Positions 58,010 to 64,000 of a stretch of 64,000 nucleotides of DNA are shown piece by piece. Source of the stretch: Bryum argenteum (Eukaryota > Streptophyta > Bryopsida > Bryales > Bryaceae); NCBI GenBank assembly GCA_037043015.1, contig CM073322.1:5157601-5221600 (forward strand). Reading direction: 5' to 3'. How positions within the stretch are numbered: the first letter of the stretch is position 1; the number at the start of each line of letters is the position of its first letter. The translations under genes were made by a program, and so were the position numbers. The notes under the pieces are model-generated. The model was not told where the DNA came from. It saw only the letters and a list, made by a program, of their open reading frames with translations, and ran no database searches.

Positions 58010-58610
58010 AGTGCCAAAAAATTTAGGAAGGAAAAGTAGTTAATAACTACACCTCTTGCACTCAAACCTACGCCTTATCTACAAAACATCTTCAAATTGG
58101 TCAAGATTTCTACCACTAAAACTAGACTCTGATTTGAATCTATCTCAAAAAAATAAAGTTGAATTCCAATAGTGGATGGAGGATATATAGACCCTCAAAA
58201 TTCATCGACTTTTTCACTTTTTCATCAAAGTAACATCATGAAAAATCCAATACCCAATTTATTTGGATCAATATACTTCCAACTAGAAAGTTGGGAACTA
58301 TCTCCAGATCATACTTGTGTAGAAAAAGTTCGTGAAAAACTTCTTTGATTTCTCATAATTGGGTTGCAATGGTATAACATGCGCAATGTTTGAAATCTCA
58401 AAACCTAAAGGTGTTGTGACTAGAATGCATGCCATTAAATAATTCATACTTTATTTTATGCGTCTGAAATGTTTACCACACAACCTAGACTTGATTTGGG
58501 ACCAACCCAAGTTAAAAACCAGACTTTGGATGAAGATGTTATGGCACTTCAAAGTTTGTGCCCTTCATCCAAAAGTTATCAAAACAATCTTAGGGATGTT
58601 AAGGGGTTAA
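58010..58610 (-). repeat. Diverged half of the TTAA-type MITE family (inverted)
   Basis: Read on the minus strand from 58610, TTAACCCCTTAACATCCCTA continues with similarity to the left half of the element at 38835: GGATGAAGGGCA, then CAAATCAAGTCTAG, then CATAAAATAAAGTATGAAT. The other end was not found, so the left boundary is approximate. Confidence 0.65.
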
Positions 58611-59689
58611 AGTTTACTTGTACCATTTAAATGTGGTCTTTGTAAATTGATCCTCACAACATGTCCGAGTTCAAAGCAAGGCTAGACTGTTATCTCTAGA
58701 AATCCAAGAAAGCCAAACGGGCTTTTTGCTATTTTGTGCAACCTAGATGGATTTAAAGTTAAATATAATAATATTTCCTCATATTTCTAATAGGTGCCTT
58801 TATACTACAAGGTGTATGTGCAAAAATTTGCTACGTCAAATTCCACTTTTTAAATTCTTTAACCCAAAAATTTTAAGGGCAAGTGAAGCAAAGATATACT
58901 TTTTACCTTTGACATTTTTAATTTTTTTTTTCAAAATTTATTTATTGATTATTATTAATACTATTTTTAATTTCTTTTGGAGTCAATTGGTCATAAGCAA
59001 GTTCTAACTCAAATTTCCAAGTGACCCAAGTTGGAACTTTTACCAATTTTACAAGGCATTCTTGATATTTACGAGGGAAGCTTGAAAGCTTTTTGTATTT
59101 TTTACATTTTTTTCCTTTCAAATTTGAGATTCAAGATTCTTTTTGTAAATACTTCCGCTTAAAAATCAAAAACTTATAAAGGTACCTACTGACCGTTCAT
59201 TTTTTTGCTAAACTAATTACAATCAACACATTGCATGTTCTAGCGAATTTTCAGTTTTAGACCTTCGTGTAGGAAGGAATTTTTATGAAGGTTTAAAAAG
59301 TCAAATGAGTTCCTAGAGTTTCACATGGGCAATCTCAACTTAGTTTTGAGGAGAATGTTTGAGGTAACAATTATCAAGTCCCACTTTACACAAAGTAGAC
59401 TATGCTTGCCGAAGAATGCACAAAAGAAGTCCTAATTAACATTAGATGTTATTATCTCACAATTGGTGAAGATCCAACGGTTACATTGTAGATGATAGTA
59501 TCAACTGTAGAAAGGTTTGAGATGAATAATGTGGAAAAGTGGGTGAATTTGAGGAGCTATGTCTCCTTCATATACCGTTAAGTTTTAACTATATGTTATA
59601 AGGATAAATTCCAGTTACATTCTAAATTTAGATGTAGAAACCTTGACTTAATAAAAAATGTCTTGAAACTAAGACATGAGTTTGAGTGC

Positions 59690-60130
59690 AAAGGGTCTAG
59701 TTTTGGACTACATTTCTTTTGAGTTTTGAATTTTTTTGGAGGTTTTAGCATTGCAAGGCTATTACTTGGGCCATGTTTTATTTTTTAAGATTTTAATTTT
59801 TTTGGGTGAATTTACTTGTTTGAAGGGTGGTTTTGCAATGAATGTGAACAACTTTCTCATTAGAGGTTTATTTCATTGTAGTAGCTATATTGGTAGAATT
59901 TCCACTCTAAAGTGAGAGTGATGACATTTGTAGTTTATTTTGAGGACAAATGCGTTATGATCTTGCAATATGTGAGACTTCACAAATCAAGTTTTGGTCC
60001 ACATTGCCTTTGATAATTTTGCTTCAGTTTCTACAGCTAAGATCTGAAAAATCATGTCCATTTCACCTATGACACATTTTTAAAAATTTATTTGTGTCTA
60101 AAAATAGGCTAGGACATTTAGAAATTGATT
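59690..60130 (+). repeat. Diverged right part of the TTAA-type MITE family
   Basis: Similarity to 39050-39463 in direct orientation: ATTGCAAGGCTATTA, then CACAAATCAAGTTTTGGTCC, then GATCTGAA and CTAAAAATA. The terminal TTAA is degraded. Similarity may extend leftward to about 59500 in weaker form. Confidence 0.55.
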
Positions 60131-61410
60131 ATTTTCTAAGCAAACCTAGTTTTGAGATTCTTAGTAATTTTTTTATTAAGTGCCTCCAATGCAAGTAAAT
60201 TCACTATATATTTGGTGACGTATAGTTGATTAATGCTTGACCTTGTTGACCTCGTAGAAAAAGAGGGATTTAGTGCCTAAAGGAATAACATACTATTTTT
60301 TCTGATCTATGATTGTTGTTGTTGAGAAGCCAACTTGGTGCCTTTGATTTCTTACAATCCATCTTAAATCAATTCTACTTTGGTAGTATATTTTGGAGAT
60401 ACATAAGATGCCAACATCTTTTTTATTATTGAATTTCATTTGGGAGCTAACTTAAAAATATGTCAAGATGACCCAAAACAAAAAAGTTGAGCAATATACA
60501 TGACTTATCCTTAAATGAAATGAAATTAAGGGTGTGGCATTTTGTTGTTTATATTAGAATCCATTAAAGAAATCTTACCATTGAAAAGTCAGATAGTGTA
60601 GTTGGAATCATATAAATATAATATCAAATAGCAAGAGAAGGAACTATTTATATAAATACTATGTGTATTGTAGTAGTTGTTATGTATCATAAAGTTGTAT
60701 TTATTTGTCGCTAATACTAGTTAAACGTGATTCTATGAACTTTAAGATTATTTTGAAAACAAAGGTAAACAAGAAATAAACTCTTTTGGAACCAGACAAA
60801 ATTCAACCATGGTAAAATATGGCCAAGAATTATTTTTTAAGGATAGTAAATTGTTACATCTATTTGACCACAAACAATAAGGATATCTAAATGGAGATAC
60901 TTTTAGTTTAAATATGATTGGAAATATTTATAATACATAACTTAATGTTATAAATAAATAAAAACTGTGGTTGTAGCCTAAGTCATTGTAGTTATACATG
61001 ATACATTGCTATATATTTGTATTTTGATTATCAAACCAATTGTTACAACAAATCTGTAACTTACTTCTTGCATTTTGAGAGATTTAGTCCTTTGTATAGA
61101 TCTATGTCTATCTAGATCAAAGAACACATTGTTTAGTTTTATCAAGGGTGTTTGAAAATGGTTGCCTCTACCATTTGAGAAAATACCTATAAACTCAAAA
61201 TTGAGATATAAAGAACAATTTGCAAGAGTACTAAAGACTTCTTAAAATACAAATGTGCTCTAGAATGCAATTCTATGCCAATTCTGCAAGAGCACCAAAT
61301 CATAATCATAGGTTTCCTTCATATATGTTATCTCTTCAACTGTAAGAGACATGAATCAACCATCTAAATGCGGTTCTTTCACTATTTTTCTAAGTAGGTT
61401 CCACCTTCCT

Positions 61411-64000
61411 TCAATTTAATGAGCCCCTACACCTGCAATCAAAGTAAAAAATTACTATACCTATACATTAGTGGCTAGCTAATTATCATTTTATTTATGT
61501 GCATTAACTTGTTTATGAAACTTTTTTATTGCTATTTTATAGAAGAATAGCTTAAAAATAAATATTTTGATTTTAAAAGAAAACAATGTATTGATAAAAG
61601 AGAAACTAATAATTAACAACTAGTAGGTCCTTTTTAAATCTCTAAAGTATATTCATGCTCATCAATGTCTCAATGTCACAATGAATCAATGATAGCATAC
61701 TAGTCGACAAGCGTTTTGAATATTGATCTCATTATCAATATCATTCAATATACCAACAAGATATTTAGTTGAATATTAATAAGTGAGTATATCTGTGTTG
61801 ATTAAAAGTCATGCAATTAGTAAGTGTTTAAATAAGACACAAGATGCAAAGGTTTTATCTCACCTGAATGCACCACAAAAACATGGAATCTTTTTATCCT
61901 CAAGAGGAAATTTGTAATCATATGTAAGTTCTTCACCGGCTGCAATTGATCGCTTTGAATATATTACAACTTTCTTTTGACCTTCTACTGTTATGATCTT
62001 CGTATAACAATTTGGCTGCAAATTGTATTGGTCCATTATGTTCTATTTATTGTGTATATGTGATAGTTTTGAGAACTATTATGTTGAATGTGTACTAAAA
62101 TATTAGTCTAACTATGAGACTATTGATTGATTGATATTATTTATTTTTTAGAATAAATATAATATTGATAATTGCAAAAATCCTTTGTTACTTCAAGGAG
62201 GTTGTGTACCTTCTACCATGTGTATTTTATTTCTATAACTAGTTACTAGAATAATTTTTATTGTAGAATACTTCAAGAATTTTGGTTTAAAATATATGAA
62301 GATTAACATGAACTACAAAAAAGCTACATTACTTAGGCATAAGAACCTCATATGATTTATTAGATAAATAACTTACATCGCAAGAATGGTTGATAAATCT
62401 TGCAAGTCCACCTTTACGAGTAGCATCAACCTACAAAGATATTAAGATTTATCAATCAAAGCATATGATGTCTTTGTACACCATAGAACTCCAAATTCAT
62501 AGTAATATTTTAATATAAAGATCAATCATATGTATTTATACTAACCACAAGCTCATCATCAACTCGAAATAAATAACTGCTACCAATACCCATGGTTTCA
62601 TAGTGGCGTTCCCTTAAATCTGAGACCTATATGTACACATGGATACACATTTTGGAGCTTCATTATGTACTCTAAAACATATTTGGCATAAATTCATAGA
62701 ATGGTCCCATACGTTGTGCATGAATTTAGCAATAGTTGGTAGAATAAGAGGTGGAAATTGTAATTTAAGTACCTTTTAATTTCAACAAGCAGTGAAAGCC
62801 TCAAAATACAATGATTTTATAGGTGTATAGGAATTACTTGGCGTCGAATAATTTCGCCTACATACTCAATAACAAAGTCTTCTGCATCTATTGGTTCCAA
62901 TGCTAATAGACCCCAATCATGAATTACACTTCTTTGAAATTTTAAATGTTTTTTTCGGGCCTGTTGATATACAAGCAATTTCTCTTATGAGACTTGATTA
63001 TTCAAGTGGGTTAAGAATATTGTGGTAGGATAAGTTTTTGTCATCCAAGTCTTAGTAGAGAGATGAATTTGATCTTCAAAACTAATTTAAACATGGTAAA
63101 AAGATTCATGGATTTGTACTATGGTATTTTAGTGAGGACAAATGAGTAGAAATTTACCTTTAATTGATTGAATTTTACTTTATCTGAGCCCTCTGCAGCA
63201 ACCACAAGCTTTCGGAGAGTAGCTCGATTTGTACGGGCGGATTGTAAATTATTGATAGCATTACTATTGAACAAGAATGAAGCTTCAAGACTTTTTTTTT
63301 CTTCATTTCTTTGTCGAAGTTGTTGTTTGGCACCATTACGAGTCCAACAACGCCATGTCCAACCAAATATGGAACACCTTGCACATCCCAAGGAGTTATT
63401 GTTTGATAATTTTTTCCTATGTCTTATTCTGCTATAAGAACTTGTAGCCAATTTGTGTATGGGGATTATAACACTGTCATTCCATACATTCTTCCTTGAA
63501 AAGTTCTGTTTCTTTATATCTTTCAAAGGCCACTTTCGTGGTCGACCACGGCCTCTTTTGATTGGGAAGTGAGGAACCAAGCTCTTGTTATTCATTTCTT
63601 CACTTGGATCAATTGTGTTTGAATCCTTACAAGTTGGCTGAGATTCTTCGTCAAGAAAATTTGTATCTTCTGTTGTTGATGAAAGTTCTGTAGGTTTCTT
63701 TCTTGTAAAGACTCTCTCTACTTTAGGTATTTTTTCTGTACCTAAACCAAGTATATCCATGACAGCTCTATTTCTTGGTTTTCCATCTCGTCTTGATCTT
63801 ATTCTATGCATCCAAGTTTCTTTTGTGTAAAACATGCTTTCTTCTTCCTTTGTCAAACTTACACATTTAGTGGTACATGGTTGCTTATCAAATAAAGGTT
63901 TCTTCATTACTAGGTTGTCACCAATTTCCAAAGAATACAAATGCTTCTGAACGTTGTTGTTGGTTTCTTGTGGTGGTATATGATCAATATTTGGATAATC
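61411..64000 (-). CDS. SET1/ATXR7-like histone H3K4 methyltransferase, 3' part
   Basis: Chromatin enzyme with a C-terminal SET domain of the SET1/SETD1/ATXR7 group. Visible exons: the open exon 64000-63158 (continues beyond the window), then 62960-62838, 62626-62546, 62430-62377, 62015-61864 and 61432-61411. All junctions keep phase. The first exon has an AT-hook ([10 protein letters not shown]) and the pre-SET region ([19 protein letters not shown]). The SET core includes [55 protein letters not shown] (with the NHSC motif) and [10 protein letters not shown]. The post-SET segment is [14 protein letters not shown], giving the C-x-C-x4-C zinc site; the final Cys comes from a 22-nt last exon. 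The 5' part of the gene is outside the window. Confidence 0.93.

Larger units (their letters stand above)
57437..61410. other. AT-rich gene-poor spacer with MITE remains
   Basis: It holds the 57847-57981 MITE and two diverged halves of the TTAA-type family, plus a repeat fragment at 58800-58980. Otherwise it is AT-rich sequence without any convincing ORF, RNA gene or regulatory motif up to the last exon of the SET gene. Confidence 0.55.

Noticed and set aside
1..64000. CRISPR arrays, bacterial operons, tRNA genes
   Set aside because: None found. The only tRNA-like signal is the SINE head at 39.65-39.71 kb, which lacks a complete cloverleaf.

Overview
The window is nuclear DNA of a green plant. 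Three things point there: spliceosomal introns with GT..AG ends, a U2 snRNA gene, and plant-type proteins. The plant-type proteins are a fused methylthioribulose-1-phosphate dehydratase/enolase-phosphatase (DEP1), an EF-hand-containing NCL cation exchanger, a plastid DnaJ-type zinc-finger protein and an ATXR7/SET1-type histone methyltransferase. Introns of roughly 75-800 bp and AT-rich, transposon-littered spacers would suit a non-flowering land plant such as a bryophyte or lycophyte. That lineage guess is an inference and was not tested.

Layout. 0.4-4.0 kb: a complete but decayed hAT transposon with exact 8-bp target duplication. 6.2-8.0 kb: acireductone dioxygenase (ARD, + strand, 7 exons). 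9.1-11.6 kb: three copies of a TTAA-flanked MITE family, two of them head to head. 12.2-16.2 kb: NCL Na+/Ca2+ exchanger-like gene (- strand, 7 exons). 16.2-21.9 kb: spacer with several MITE types. 22.0-23.3 kb: single-exon GPI mannosyltransferase 2 (PIG-V). 25.7-25.9 kb: U2 snRNA (- strand). 27.3-30.7 kb: DEP1 (- strand, 11 exons). 33.1-40.0 kb: a dead Ty1/Copia retrotransposon carrying a nested MITE and a tRNA-like SINE fragment, lying between two copies of a 125-130 bp direct repeat. 40.8-48.4 kb: translation initiation factor eIF5B (+ strand, 15 exons). 50.2-50.6 kb: plastid zinc-finger protein. 51-61 kb: AT-rich gene-poor DNA with one unexplained Cys-rich ORF, a C-rich tract, a minisatellite and repeat fragments. 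61.4-64.0 kb: the 3' part of a SET1/ATXR7-like H3K4 methyltransferase (- strand) that runs off the window edge.

How the genes relate. Most genes are unrelated housekeeping functions: translation, GPI anchors, cation transport, chromatin, splicing. The exception is DEP1 and ARD. They catalyse consecutive steps of the methionine salvage (Yang) cycle and lie about 19 kb apart: DEP1 makes acireductone and ARD consumes it. All multi-exon gene models were built by hand. In each of the four complete ones the exon phases close into a single reading frame: ARD 232 aa, NCL 585 aa, DEP1 537 aa, eIF5B 1446 aa.
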